The translations under genes were made by a program, and so were the position numbers. From Maritalea mediterranea (GTDB lineage: Bacteria; Pseudomonadota; Alphaproteobacteria; Rhizobiales; Devosiaceae), in assembly GCF_021568695.1 (NCBI RefSeq), contig NZ_JAKGTI010000001.1, positions 62,001 through 126,000 on the forward strand: 64,000 bases of DNA, given 5' to 3'. The notes under the pieces were generated by a model that saw only the letters and a list, made by a program, of their open reading frames with translations, did not search any database and was not told the DNA's origin. Below, in pieces: positions 44,770 to 53,521 of this stretch; position 1 is the stretch's first letter, and each line of letters begins with the position of its first letter.

Positions 44770-46845
44770 CTAAATCGCCTCGCGCGCATGGCCTCCCGCA
44801 TCGTCGGCCCAATATTTTTCCAATTCAGATTCCGGCGCCGGACGACCCAGATAAAAGCCCTGCAACTGATCGCATTTCAGCTTGTTCAGCATGGCCACCT
44901 GGCTTTCGGTTTCCACCCCTTCAGCTGTCACCCGCATTTCCAGTGAGTGTCCCAGCGCGATGATGGTGGAAATCACCTGCATGGCCTTGGCGTTGCTGTT
45001 TTCGTCACCACCCAGGAACGAGCGGTCGATCTTGATCTTGTCAAACGGGAACTGCCACAAATAACCCAAGCTGGAATAGCCGGTGCCAAAATCATCCATG
45101 GCGATAGAGACGCCCATTTTCTTCAAAGCAGTCAGTTGCTTCAAATTACGCTGTGTATTCTGCATCAAAAGGCTTTCGGTGATTTCCAGCTCCAGCAATT
45201 TCGCAGGCAGACCCGATTCCGCCAAGGCGTCCTTCACATGCTGCACCAATTTGCCGCTTTCAAACTGCGCGGCCGAAAGATTGATGGCCAAGCGCATGGG
45301 GGCAGGCCAATTCAGCGCGGCCATCGTGCCCTTTTTCAAAATCTGGAAGCCCAACTCGTCCATAATGCCCATTTCTTCAGCAACCGGAATAAATCTTTCG
45401 GGCGGTACAAATTGACCATCTTGGTCGCGCAGGCGCATCAAGGCTTCAAAGCCACACGCCTTTAAATCTTGTTGGCTATATAGCGGCTGAAAATAGAGCT
45501 CGAAGTCGCTATTGTGTACGGCTCGGCGCAACAAAGCCTCCAGGTCCCGTCTCTCAGCGATTTCTTTTTCCATATGCTCGGCAAAGACAGCGGCGCAATT
45601 GCGACCTTCGGTTTTGGCAGCATATAGTGCAATATCGGACTTTTTCATCAAATCGGTCACGTCATGCGCCAGGGCGGGATAATAGGCCGCCCCTATGCTC
45701 GCCGTGGCGATCATATTATGCCCCTTCACTTCATACGGGTGTGAAAGGCTGCGTTGCAGCTCCATCACAAAGTCATCAGCATTTTTCCGCGCGTCAAAGC
45801 GGCAGAAGGCGGCAAATTCATCACCACCAATTCGGGCGATGGAATCGAAACTTTCGCATTCATATTTGAGTTGCGCCGCAAACTGCACCAGCAACTCATC
45901 GCCCACATCATGCCCATATCCATCATTGATCTCCTTGAAATAATCCACATCGATCGACAAAAGGGCGATGATCTCTTCATTGTTATCCAATTCGGCACAA
46001 GCAGTTTCCAACTTGTCGAGAAAGTTGAGGCGGTTGGCCAACCCGGTCATGGGGTCATGCTGGGCCAGATAATGGGCGCGTCGGTCAGCCAAAGCGGCCT
46101 GCTTTCGGCTGCGTAGCTGCAAGAAGGCGGGAATGCCCACAACCAACAAAACGGTGATTGCCAACACGCCAGTGATTTGCCACACTGCAGCCTGATAAAG
46201 TTCGAAGCGTTCGGTTTGGTCAATGCGGACCCGGATCGAATAGCGCAATTCTCCATCTTCAATAATTGGGTGGGTCACTTCAGCGAAATGAAGTGGATCG
46301 CTATATCCATTGCCAAGGATAAGCTTCACTTTGTGAACGGCGTGGTCACCCATGAGGTTGGGCGCGTCAACCCTTGCCTCGTCCCCGTGCGCGTGAGCAC
46401 TATGGTCATGACTATCGGCATGGCTCTCATTGCTATGCGAATCCACTGGCATCATGCTGGTGGTGGCAACTGGCACCGGTTTGGGATGGCTATGCGCATG
46501 GTGTGCGGCGTCTTGCCCGTCGCTGGGCGGATGAAATGAACCGGTTTTAAACATCAACGTGCCATCGGGGGCAATAAACTCAAAGGAGTAGATGTTGCCA
46601 ACAGCACTTAATCGACCCAAAATACGATCGGTTAGCGAAAGGCTTGGTGAACCGTCCAACAGCGCTTCAAGGTTGCTGGTCTGGTCGGCCACGCTTTGTG
46701 CCCAGCCCATGCCGTCCGTGCGCGCATCGTTCACCAGCAAACGATTCATAATGGATTGTGTAATAAAAATGCTTGCCGCCCCAATGGATAGGGTCAGCAA
46801 GCCTGCTACAAAAACAAGATGAATGCCGTTCGATTTCAGCTTCAT
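44770..46845 (-). CDS. GGDEF-EAL protein with histidine-rich periplasmic domain
   Basis: About 691 residues from ATG 46845 (AAGGGG upstream). TM1 at about 8-30, a periplasmic domain to about 215, TM2 (VWQITGVLAITVLLVVGIPAF), a GGDEF domain with intact RIGGDEF, and an EAL domain with FEALMRLRD, ELEITES, DDFGTGYSS, KIDRSF and AEGVET. Both diguanylate cyclase and phosphodiesterase sites look intact, so its net direction cannot be decided. The periplasmic part contains a stretch of about 50 residues with many histidines (AHHAHSHPKP, DSHSNESHADSHDHSAHAHG), which suggests metal sensing or binding. Confidence 0.92.
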   Translation of the reverse strand: MKLKSNGIHLVFVAGLLTLSIGAASIFITQSIMNRLLVNDARTDGMGWAQSVADQTSNLEALLDGSPSLSLTDRILGRLSAVGNIYSFEFIAPDGTLMFKTGSFHPPSDGQDAAHHAHSHPKPVPVATTSMMPVDSHSNESHADSHDHSAHAHGDEARVDAPNLMGDHAVHKVKLILGNGYSDPLHFAEVTHPIIEDGELRYSIRVRIDQTERFELYQAAVWQITGVLAITVLLVVGIPAFLQLRSRKQAALADRRAHYLAQHDPMTGLANRLNFLDKLETACAELDNNEEIIALLSIDVDYFKEINDGYGHDVGDELLVQFAAQLKYECESFDSIARIGGDEFAAFCRFDARKNADDFVMELQRSLSHPYEVKGHNMIATASIGAAYYPALAHDVTDLMKKSDIALYAAKTEGRNCAAVFAEHMEKEIAERRDLEALLRRAVHNSDFELYFQPLYSQQDLKACGFEALMRLRDQDGQFVPPERFIPVAEEMGIMDELGFQILKKGTMAALNWPAPMRLAINLSAAQFESGKLVQHVKDALAESGLPAKLLELEITESLLMQNTQRNLKQLTALKKMGVSIAMDDFGTGYSSLGYLWQFPFDKIKIDRSFLGGDENSNAKAMQVISTIIALGHSLEMRVTAEGVETESQVAMLNKLKCDQLQGFYLGRPAPESELEKYWADDAGGHAREAI

Positions 46846-46972
46846 GGATTGCCCCTTAATATAGAGCAAGTAATGTAAAAGACGACGGCCTCAAATCAGG
46901 TTAAGAACAAGCCTTAGGTGGGTGGAAATTAATTTTATCGTTAAACAATATTTAATTCCGGAGTGAAGTTTG

Positions 46973-47368
46973 ATGAATAAGGGAAACTGCCTGTGTGGAG
47001 CAGTTGAAATTACACTGAATTATCTGCCCGAAAAAATTGGGGCGTGCCACTGCGCCACTTGCCGCAAGATCAATGGGGGCGGTGTTCAGCTTGGCATTCA
47101 CGGCGATGCAGATCTTAAGGCGAAGGGCACCGAAAATATCCAGCGCTATACATCTTCAGACTGGGCCGAGCGCGGATTTTGCAAGATTTGTGGCACCACC
47201 CTTTTTTACCATCTGACGGTGGGGTCAATGGACTATATTTATTCAGCCGGGCTGTTTCCGGAGCAGACTTTTATCATCACCGAGGAAATTTTTGTGGAGT
47301 CCAAGCCCGCCCATATCGGTTTTTTGAGCGATACCAGCCGTAAGAAAACCGCCCAGCAGGTTGGGTGA
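46973..47368 (+). CDS. GFA-family zinc protein
   Basis: A 131-residue protein of the GFA family (PF04828; Mss4-like fold). The zinc cysteines are CLCG (about residue 7), CHCATCRK (about 25) and CKICGTTLFY (about 65). ATG 46973 with GGAG upstream; a TTG directly before it is also possible. The founding Gfa was proposed to condense formaldehyde with glutathione, but many members lack that role, so a link to frmA/fghA is only suggestive. Confidence 0.9.
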   Translation: MNKGNCLCGAVEITLNYLPEKIGACHCATCRKINGGGVQLGIHGDADLKAKGTENIQRYTSSDWAERGFCKICGTTLFYHLTVGSMDYIYSAGLFPEQTFIITEEIFVESKPAHIGFLSDTSRKKTAQQVG

Positions 47369-47380
47369 CGAAGTTAATTG

Positions 47381-47415
47381 AAAACGGCGCTTCAGACTTG
47401 CCCCCAAAGCGCCGT
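47381..47415 (-). terminator. grpE terminator
   Basis: On the minus strand a 9-bp stem (ACGGCGCTT with AAGCGCCGT) and a 14-nt loop run into TTTT. It lies between the convergent GFA gene and grpE and may serve both. Confidence 0.65.
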
Positions 47416-47443
47416 CAACACATCTAATAACTAAAGATAAGGC

Positions 47444-48076
47444 TTAGACCGACTTATCTACATTGTCGCCTTGCTCCGCAGCAGCTGGCGCGGCTTTCGG
47501 GCCACCTTTGGCCACGCCCACCATCGCTGGGCGCAACACGCGCTCGCCGATCACATAGCCAGCTTGCACCACTTCGGTCACCGTGCCTTCCACAGCATCC
47601 GGGTTTGGCACTTCAAACATGGCCTGGTGGAAATGCGGGTCGAACTTTTCGCCCTTGGGTTCAATTTTCTTGATCCCGTTTTTCTCCAGCAAGCGGATCA
47701 TTTCCCGTTCGGTCATTTCTACCCCTTCAATCAGGGATTTGAACGTGCCTTCCGCCTCATCGCGTGCTTCTTGCGGCATGGTCATCAGGGCGCGGGACAG
47801 ATTGTCCGTTGCCGTCAGCATGTCGCGGGCGAAATTGGCAATGGCATATTGCCGCGCGTCCTTCACGTCACGTTCAGACCGTTTGCGCAGATTTTCCATC
47901 TCCGCTACGGCCCGCAACAAACGATCTTTCAGCTTGGCATTTTCGCTTTCCAATGCTGAAAGCGGATCCGCGGCTTCAGGCGCATCATTTTCCTGTGGCG
48001 CTTCTTTTTCCGCGCCTTGGGCCTCTGCCGTATCCTGAACTTCGGTTTCGTCTTGCTTTTTGTCGTCGTCGCTCAT
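47444..48076 (-). CDS. grpE: Nucleotide exchange factor GrpE
   Basis: About 210 residues, starting at ATG 48076 or the adjacent 48079. A long acidic disordered N-terminus ([20 protein letters not shown]) precedes the coiled coil ([20 protein letters not shown]) and the beta domain ([35 protein letters not shown]). GrpE releases ADP from DnaK. It lies downstream of hrcA with its own candidate promoter, apart from dnaKJ. Confidence 0.95.
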   Translation of the reverse strand: MSDDDKKQDETEVQDTAEAQGAEKEAPQENDAPEAADPLSALESENAKLKDRLLRAVAEMENLRKRSERDVKDARQYAIANFARDMLTATDNLSRALMTMPQEARDEAEGTFKSLIEGVEMTEREMIRLLEKNGIKKIEPKGEKFDPHFHQAMFEVPNPDAVEGTVTEVVQAGYVIGERVLRPAMVGVAKGGPKAAPAAAEQGDNVDKSV

Positions 48077-48121
48077 CATTTGGCTTCTAACTCTATTCAT
48101 TGAAATTCGCTGTTGCCCCGC

Positions 48122-48150
48122 ATATCGACCATTGAACGGACAATTTCAAG
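48122..48150 (-). promoter_or_regulatory. Candidate heat-shock promoter of grpE
   Basis: On the minus strand a perfect CTTGAA (48150-48145) is followed, after 17 nt, by CGATAT (48127-48122). The -10 fits the heat-shock pattern less well than the dnaK one. Confidence 0.4.
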
Positions 48151-48163
48151 CTTTCTCTTGGCA

Positions 48164-49237
48164 TCAGCCACGCTTGTGGATCAATTTTGACACCACATGG
48201 GCGGTATAATCCACGGCCGGCACAATGCGGGCATAATTCAACCGCGTCGGGCCGATCACCCCCACAACGCCGACCACCTTGTCATTATGGTCAGTAAAAG
48301 GCGACAAAATGACCGAGGAGCCGGACAGGGAGAACAATTTATTCTCCGAGCCGATAAAAATCCGCACCCCATCGGCGTCGCGCGTGTCGGACAACAGGTC
48401 AATAATCGCCTTTTTGCTTTCCAGCTCGTCAAACAATTGTCGCACCCGGTCCAATTCTTCATTGGCCATGGTGTCATTGATCAGATTGGCCCGCCCGCGC
48501 ACAATCAGGGTCGGGCTGTCGTCATTATTGTCTTTTGAAAGCGTTGCCAGGCCCGCTTCCACTAGCGCGTTGGTCAAATCGTCCAGCTCATGCTGCTGTC
48601 GGGCCTGCGCCTGCTCCATTTTGTGCAGCGCTTCTTTCAGCGTATGGCCCACCACAAAGCTCGACAAATAGTTGGAGGCCTGGCTCAGTTCGCTCATGGT
48701 CAACCCCGGTGGTATCGGGAACACGCGGTTTTCCACATGCCCGTCTTCCCCCACCAACACCGCCATGGCGAGATTTTTTTCCAGCTGCACAAATTCAATG
48801 TGCTTCAAAACAATGTCGGCTTTCGGGGCCATCACCAGCCCGGCGCCATGGGAAAGGCCAGAAAGCACCTGGCTGGCCTGGGTCAACACATCCTCGACCT
48901 TTTCATGTTGCGCCACATCCTGAAAATTGCGGGCAATGGCGCGGCGCTCTTCTTCATTCACCGCCCCCACTTCCAGCATCGCATCCACGAAAAATCTGAG
49001 GCCCGATTGGGTGGGCGCGCGCCCGGCCGAGGTATGCGGTGCGGCGATCAGCCCCAAATCTTCCAGATCCGCCATCACATTGCGCACCGTGGCGGGCGAC
49101 AGCGAAATATCCAGGGCCCGCGACAACTGGCGCGACCCCACCGGCTCGCCGGTTTCCAGATAGCGTTCAACCAGCCGCCGGAAAATATCCTGCGAGCGCG
49201 CATTTAGCACCGATAGAAAATCCTGGTTGTTGGTCAT
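48164..49237 (-). CDS. hrcA: Heat-inducible repressor HrcA
   Basis: A 357-residue HrcA. The winged HTH (VGSRQLSRALDISLSPATVR, then MADLEDLGLIAAPHTSAGR) and the C-terminal domain ending YARIVPAVDYTAHVVSKL are complete. HrcA represses groESL through CIRCE operators, but no CIRCE element is present upstream of hrcA, grpE or dnaK, so in this window it has no visible target. It is divergent from rph. Confidence 0.95.
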   Translation of the reverse strand: MTNNQDFLSVLNARSQDIFRRLVERYLETGEPVGSRQLSRALDISLSPATVRNVMADLEDLGLIAAPHTSAGRAPTQSGLRFFVDAMLEVGAVNEEERRAIARNFQDVAQHEKVEDVLTQASQVLSGLSHGAGLVMAPKADIVLKHIEFVQLEKNLAMAVLVGEDGHVENRVFPIPPGLTMSELSQASNYLSSFVVGHTLKEALHKMEQAQARQQHELDDLTNALVEAGLATLSKDNNDDSPTLIVRGRANLINDTMANEELDRVRQLFDELESKKAIIDLLSDTRDADGVRIFIGSENKLFSLSGSSVILSPFTDHNDKVVGVVGVIGPTRLNYARIVPAVDYTAHVVSKLIHKRG

Positions 49238-49532
49238 GAGTGTTCACATATGTTGTTTGGATATGGTTTACTATTTAAGTGCTGTTGCCGCCAACGCCAA
49301 GCCCCAAATCAGCCCGTCAAATTGGCCTTTGCGCCGACGCCTATCCACAGGCCGGTGGAATTGCATAAAATTGAGCTAAAATTATGGATAATTATAGCTG
49401 AACTCTTGGAAATTTTCATATTTTTACGATTTAGCCCGGGCGTAGGCAGGCACGGGCTTTAACCATCCCTTTACCTTAAGCCGCGAAGCCGCTAAGAGGC
49501 TGGGTCAAACGTGAAAAAAGCAAGGACAGATT
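49238..49532. other. Divergent promoter region hrcA/rph
   Basis: A 295-bp AT-rich stretch between two divergent operons. No operator, RNA or gene was recognised; an open frame at 49250-49462 has no ribosome site or homology. Confidence 0.5.
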
Positions 49533-50258
49533 ATGCGACCCTCCAAACGCGCGCCGGACGAAATGCGCCATGTCAAAATTGAACGCAATGTTTCAAATCA
49601 TGCCGAAGGGTCGTGCATGATCAGCTTCGGCAACACCAAAGTACTGTGCACCGCCAGCGTCGAAACCAATCTGCCACCCTGGCGTCGCGGTCAGGGTTTG
49701 GGGTGGGTCACTGGCGAATATGGCATGCTGCCCCGCTCCACCGGTCAGCGCATGCGCCGCGAAGCCACTGCTGGTAAACAATCCGGCCGCACCCAGGAAA
49801 TACAGCGTCTGATCGGCCGCTCCCTGCGCGCCGTGGTTGATATGCAGGCCTTGGGCGAGAACCAGATCACCGTCGATTGCGATGTGATCGAAGCCGATGG
49901 CGGCACCCGCACCGCGGCCATCACCGGCGCTTTCGTGGCCATGAGCGATGCGGTGGCCTGGATGAAAGAGCGCGAACTGGTGGGTGAAAATGTGATCCGC
50001 GACCACCTCGCCGCCATATCTTGTGGGGTCTATCAAGGCACACCAGTGCTTGACCTTGATTATGATGAAGATAGCGCGGCAGAAACCGACGCCAACTTTG
50101 TGATGACCGGCGGGGGCAAATTTGTTGAAATTCAGGGCACGGCAGAAGAAGCGCCGTTCAGTGCCGATGAATTACAAAGCCTGATCGTGCTGGCGCAAAA
50201 AGGTGTTGGCGAGCTGGTTGACCTGCAAAAACGCGCCTTAAATGGGGAAACCATCTAA
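49533..50258 (+). CDS. rph: Ribonuclease PH
   Basis: A 241-residue phosphorolytic exoribonuclease that trims tRNA 3' ends. [38 protein letters not shown] and [20 protein letters not shown]-like [19 protein letters not shown] are signatures. AAGGA precedes the ATG. It is first in rph-rdgB-hemW, and rdgB starts immediately after its stop. Confidence 0.96.
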   Translation: MRPSKRAPDEMRHVKIERNVSNHAEGSCMISFGNTKVLCTASVETNLPPWRRGQGLGWVTGEYGMLPRSTGQRMRREATAGKQSGRTQEIQRLIGRSLRAVVDMQALGENQITVDCDVIEADGGTRTAAITGAFVAMSDAVAWMKERELVGENVIRDHLAAISCGVYQGTPVLDLDYDEDSAAETDANFVMTGGGKFVEIQGTAEEAPFSADELQSLIVLAQKGVGELVDLQKRALNGETI

Positions 50259-50897
50259 ATGACACTCACATTGGAACGCGGGCAAAAGCTGGTGGTGGCC
50301 AGCCACAATGAAGGCAAGGTGCGCGAATTGCGCACGCTTTTGTCACCCTTCGGGTTGGAGCTGGTCTCTGCCGCTGAGCTGGAGTTGCCCGAGCCGGAAG
50401 AAACCGGCAGCACCTATCAGGAAAATGCGGAACTCAAAGCGCTCGCGGCGGCAAAAGCCGCCAATCTCTGGGCCTTGGCCGATGATTCCGGCCTTAGCGT
50501 GGACGCGCTGGATGGCGCGCCCGGCATTTATTCCGCCCGCTGGGGCGGCCCTGAACGCGATTTCAACAATGCGATGGTGAAAGTGCACACCGAACTGATG
50601 CAGAAGGGCGCCATGGGCCCCGGCCAACGCACCGCTGATTTTGTCGCGGTCCTATGTTTGGCCACGCCTGAAGGCGAAAGCGCGTGCTTTGAAGGCCGGG
50701 TCTCCGGCACGTTGGTGTGGCCCCCCCGTGGCGACAAGGGCTTTGGCTATGACCCCATGTTTCTGCCTGAAGGGCACAACCGCACCTTTGGCGAAATGAC
50801 CGAAGATGAGAAGCACGCCTGGGCGCCAGACAAGATTGGCTTGTCTCACCGGTCGCGGGCCTTCTCCAAATTTGTAAAGGCCTGCTGCATTGGCTGA
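50259..50897 (+). CDS. rdgB: XTP/dITP diphosphatase (RdgB/HAM1)
   Basis: A 212-residue house-cleaning nucleotide pyrophosphatase. [27 protein letters not shown] and [12 protein letters not shown] are all present. The ATG touches the rph stop and the stop overlaps the hemW start by 8 nt. Confidence 0.96.
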   Translation: MTLTLERGQKLVVASHNEGKVRELRTLLSPFGLELVSAAELELPEPEETGSTYQENAELKALAAAKAANLWALADDSGLSVDALDGAPGIYSARWGGPERDFNNAMVKVHTELMQKGAMGPGQRTADFVAVLCLATPEGESACFEGRVSGTLVWPPRGDKGFGYDPMFLPEGHNRTFGEMTEDEKHAWAPDKIGLSHRSRAFSKFVKACCIG

Positions 50898-52053
50898 TTT
50901 CGCCACCGATCCCGAACTCTTCGGCGTTTACGTCCACTGGCCCTTTTGCGCCGCCAAATGCCCCTATTGCGACTTCAATTCGCATGTGCATCGCGGCCCG
51001 TTTGACGAGGCAGCCTATGTGGACCGCTACATTAAGGAGATTGAGCATCAGGCCCAATTGGTGCCGGACCAGGTGGTCAGCTCAATCTTTTTTGGCGGCG
51101 GCACGCCATCCTTGATGGACCCCAGAAGTGTTGAACGGATCATTTCAGCGATCAATCAGAATTGGCGGTTGACCAACCATGTGGAGATTACGCTGGAGGC
51201 CAACCCCACCAGCGTTGAACAAGACAAGTTCCAGAACTACCGCCTGGCGGGCGTTAACCGGGTGTCTCTTGGCGTGCAGTCTTTGCGCGCAGAACCACTC
51301 GCCGCGCTGGGGCGCCTGCACTCCGTCGATGAAGCCAAAAAGGCGCTGGATCTGGCCCGATCCACCTTTGACCGCTTCTCCTATGATCTCATTTATGCTC
51401 GCCCGCACCAGACCCTGAAAGACTGGGAAGAAGAGCTGTTGGAAGCGCTGTCCATCGCCGACCGCCACATCTCGCTGTACCAGCTCACCATTGAAGAAGG
51501 CACCCGTTATTTTGACCTGTTCAATGCGGGGAAGTTGCAGATGCCAGATAGCGATTTGGGCGCGCATTTTTATGAGCTGACGCAGGAAATTTGCGAAGAT
51601 CATGGCCTGCCCGCCTATGAGATTTCCAACCATGCCCAGCCTGGCGAAGAAAGCCGCCATAATCTGATCTATTGGCACTATGGCCAATATGCCGGTATCG
51701 GACCGGGCGCCCATGGCCGCTTGGTGGTCGCCGACAAACGCGTCGCCACCTCCACCGAGCGCATGCCCTTTAAATGGGCCGAACGGGTGGATGAAAAGGG
51801 CGCGGGCTTTGTGGAGTATGAGGCGCTTTCCCGCACCGAACAGGGCGACGAATATTTGCTGATGGGCCTGCGGCTCAAAACCGGCATCGACCCGAACCGT
51901 TTTGAGCAACTTGCCGGCCAACCGCTCAAATCAGAGCAGATCGAGCATTTAATGGGCATCGGCTTTATCGAATATCTCGACAATGGCAATCTGCGCGTGA
52001 CCGACAAGGGCTTCCCGGTGCTTGATGCCGTCGTGGCGGATTTGGCGGCTTAG
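50890..52053 (+). CDS. hemW: Radical-SAM heme chaperone HemW
   Basis: A 387-residue radical-SAM protein. The cluster motif is [14 protein letters not shown] (C-x3-C-x2-C, about residues 20-33), and [20 protein letters not shown] contains the HemW signature HNxxYW, which separates it from true coproporphyrinogen oxidase HemN. The start is TTG at 50890, inside the rdgB 3' end, which keeps [19 protein letters not shown]. Confidence 0.94.
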   Translation: MADFATDPELFGVYVHWPFCAAKCPYCDFNSHVHRGPFDEAAYVDRYIKEIEHQAQLVPDQVVSSIFFGGGTPSLMDPRSVERIISAINQNWRLTNHVEITLEANPTSVEQDKFQNYRLAGVNRVSLGVQSLRAEPLAALGRLHSVDEAKKALDLARSTFDRFSYDLIYARPHQTLKDWEEELLEALSIADRHISLYQLTIEEGTRYFDLFNAGKLQMPDSDLGAHFYELTQEICEDHGLPAYEISNHAQPGEESRHNLIYWHYGQYAGIGPGAHGRLVVADKRVATSTERMPFKWAERVDEKGAGFVEYEALSRTEQGDEYLLMGLRLKTGIDPNRFEQLAGQPLKSEQIEHLMGIGFIEYLDNGNLRVTDKGFPVLDAVVADLAA

Positions 52054-52464
52054 GGGATTTTTTACGCGCCGCCACCGCTCGCTTCGCTCCCGTCATTTTT
52101 ACGCGCCGGCGTCGCTCACTGCGCTCGCTACCCCGGCACCCCGGCTCTTCTTACGCGCCGCCACCGGTCGCTGCGCTCCCGTCCCCGGCACCCCCGCCTA
52201 TCGGTGCCCAGCTTTAATATTATGCAGGGCACCGCAACACCTTCTCACGTCATTACCGGACTTGATCCGGTAATCCATGAAGCGGCGGTGATGGGGCGAA
52301 CACACGCATGGTGTACACCTTCATCCAGCTGCCAGGACCCCGGATCAAGCCTGGGTGACGGCGGTGGGTGCGGAAGTGCTGCGGTAAGTTACTCTTCAAT
52401 TCATAAACTTAGACAGGTGACTAACTATCTTGACAGGCGTCTTTAAATCTGAATTGTTAGAACA
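52054..52464. repeat. Intergenic repeat block 7
   Basis: No gene is supported. It holds three inverted B tails of both types in a row (52066-52207, ending CCCCGGCACCCCCGCCTATCG) and a short A element (52248-52360). The last 100 bp before the ArsR gene are AT-rich and presumably carry its promoter. Confidence 0.82.
52248..52360 (+). repeat. Palindromic element A, short type
   Basis: The left end is intact (ACCGGACTTGATCCGGT); the right end has one deletion (CCCCGGATCAAGCCTGGG, then TGACGG). Confidence 0.8.
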
Positions 52465-52812
52465 ATGTCTAACTATTCGCTTGACTTGAACATTATTTTC
52501 GCAGCTTTAAGTGATGAAACGCGCCGCGCCATGATTGCGCGGTTGTCGCGGGGGGCAGCAAGCGTAAGCGAGCTGGCGGCACCGCATGATATGGCGCTGC
52601 CTTCTATTATGAACCATCTGGATAGGTTGGAAAAAGCCGGCTTGATCGAGACCAGCAAGAAGGGGCGGGTGCGATTTTGTCGCCTGTCGCCCAAAGGGAT
52701 AGCCCCGGCACAACATTGGCTCGCCCAACAACAGCAGCTTTGGGAAAGCCGTTTGGACCAATTTGATGACTATATTGAACAACTCGCAAAGGATAAATCG
52801 AGTGAAACTTGA
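52465..52812 (+). CDS. ArsR-family transcriptional regulator
   Basis: A 115-residue winged-HTH protein (IIFAALSDETRRAMIARLSR, SVSELAAPHDMALPSIMNHL, LIETSKKGRVRFCRLSPKG). It lacks the cysteine pair of the metal-sensing subgroup. Its stop overlaps the GTG start of the SRPBCC gene by 11 nt. ArsR plus AHSA1-type SRPBCC pairs are common; the ligand is unknown. Confidence 0.92.
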   Translation: MSNYSLDLNIIFAALSDETRRAMIARLSRGAASVSELAAPHDMALPSIMNHLDRLEKAGLIETSKKGRVRFCRLSPKGIAPAQHWLAQQQQLWESRLDQFDDYIEQLAKDKSSET

Positions 52813-53266
52813 CCCTAAAACTGACTTGAGCTTTACGCGAAGCTTGAAAGCACCACGGCCTCTTTTATGGGAATGCTGGACCACGCCTGAGCATGTGATG
52901 CAGTTCTTTGTGCCTAAACCGCACAAGGTGACGCGTTGTGAAATTGATCTGCGCGTGGGCGGCAAGTTCAATACGAGCTTTGAGTTCGATGGTCAGGAAA
53001 TGGACAATCAAGGCGTCTATCTGGAAATCCAAAACCAACAGAAACTGGTGTTCACTGATGCCTATAGCGAGGGTTGGAAACCCGCGCCGGACCCTTTTAT
53101 GACGGCGATCATTCTGTTTGAAGATGCGCCAGCTGGAGGCACCACCTATACCGCGATCGCCCGGCACCGCAGCACTGAAGCGCGGAAAACTCACGAAGAT
53201 ATGGGATTTTTCGACGGGTGGGGCACAGTGGTTGACCAACTGGAAACCTATGCGCTTTCGCTTTAG
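52802..53266 (+). CDS. SRPBCC/AHSA1-domain protein
   Basis: A 154-residue protein starting at GTG 52802 (AAAGGA upstream), inside the end of the ArsR gene. FTRSLKAPRPLLWECWTTPE, DLRVGGKFNTSFEFDGQEM and MGFFDGWGTVVDQLETYA fit the AHSA1 ligand-binding cup. Function and ligand unknown; the translational coupling argues that it acts with the ArsR repressor. Confidence 0.9.
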   Translation: MKLDPKTDLSFTRSLKAPRPLLWECWTTPEHVMQFFVPKPHKVTRCEIDLRVGGKFNTSFEFDGQEMDNQGVYLEIQNQQKLVFTDAYSEGWKPAPDPFMTAIILFEDAPAGGTTYTAIARHRSTEARKTHEDMGFFDGWGTVVDQLETYALSL

Positions 53267-53291
53267 CGGCGATCAAACCGAGAATCGAATT

Positions 53292-53324
53292 CGCCCCGGG
53301 AAAGGCCTCGGGGCGTTGGTTTTT
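53292..53324 (+). terminator. Terminator after the SRPBCC gene
   Basis: A 7-bp stem (CGCCCCG with CGGGGCG) around a loop with an internal GG/CC pairing is followed by TTGGTTTTT. The following 150 nt up to the acyltransferase gene contain a GTGCCGC...GCGGCAC inverted repeat near 53479-53500. Confidence 0.75.
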
Positions 53325-53521
53325 CCCTTTTTAAACGTCTGAGCCTGTTGTCAGTTCCCTCGTCGATCCCCGTTGGCTTTACTCTTTTTGGTGAGTGCAT
53401 CAGACTAATTCACCATTGCGGTGCAAAGTTTTTGCACCTTTATTTCAAACGGCTTATAGTGACAAGAAGGGCTTGAACCGTGCCGCGAACAGTGCGGCAC
53501 GTGCAGGGGAAATGCGCAATA

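Noticed and set aside
49238-49532. CIRCE operator upstream of hrcA
   Set aside because: No inverted TTAGCACTC-N9-GAGTGCTAA or close variant was found.
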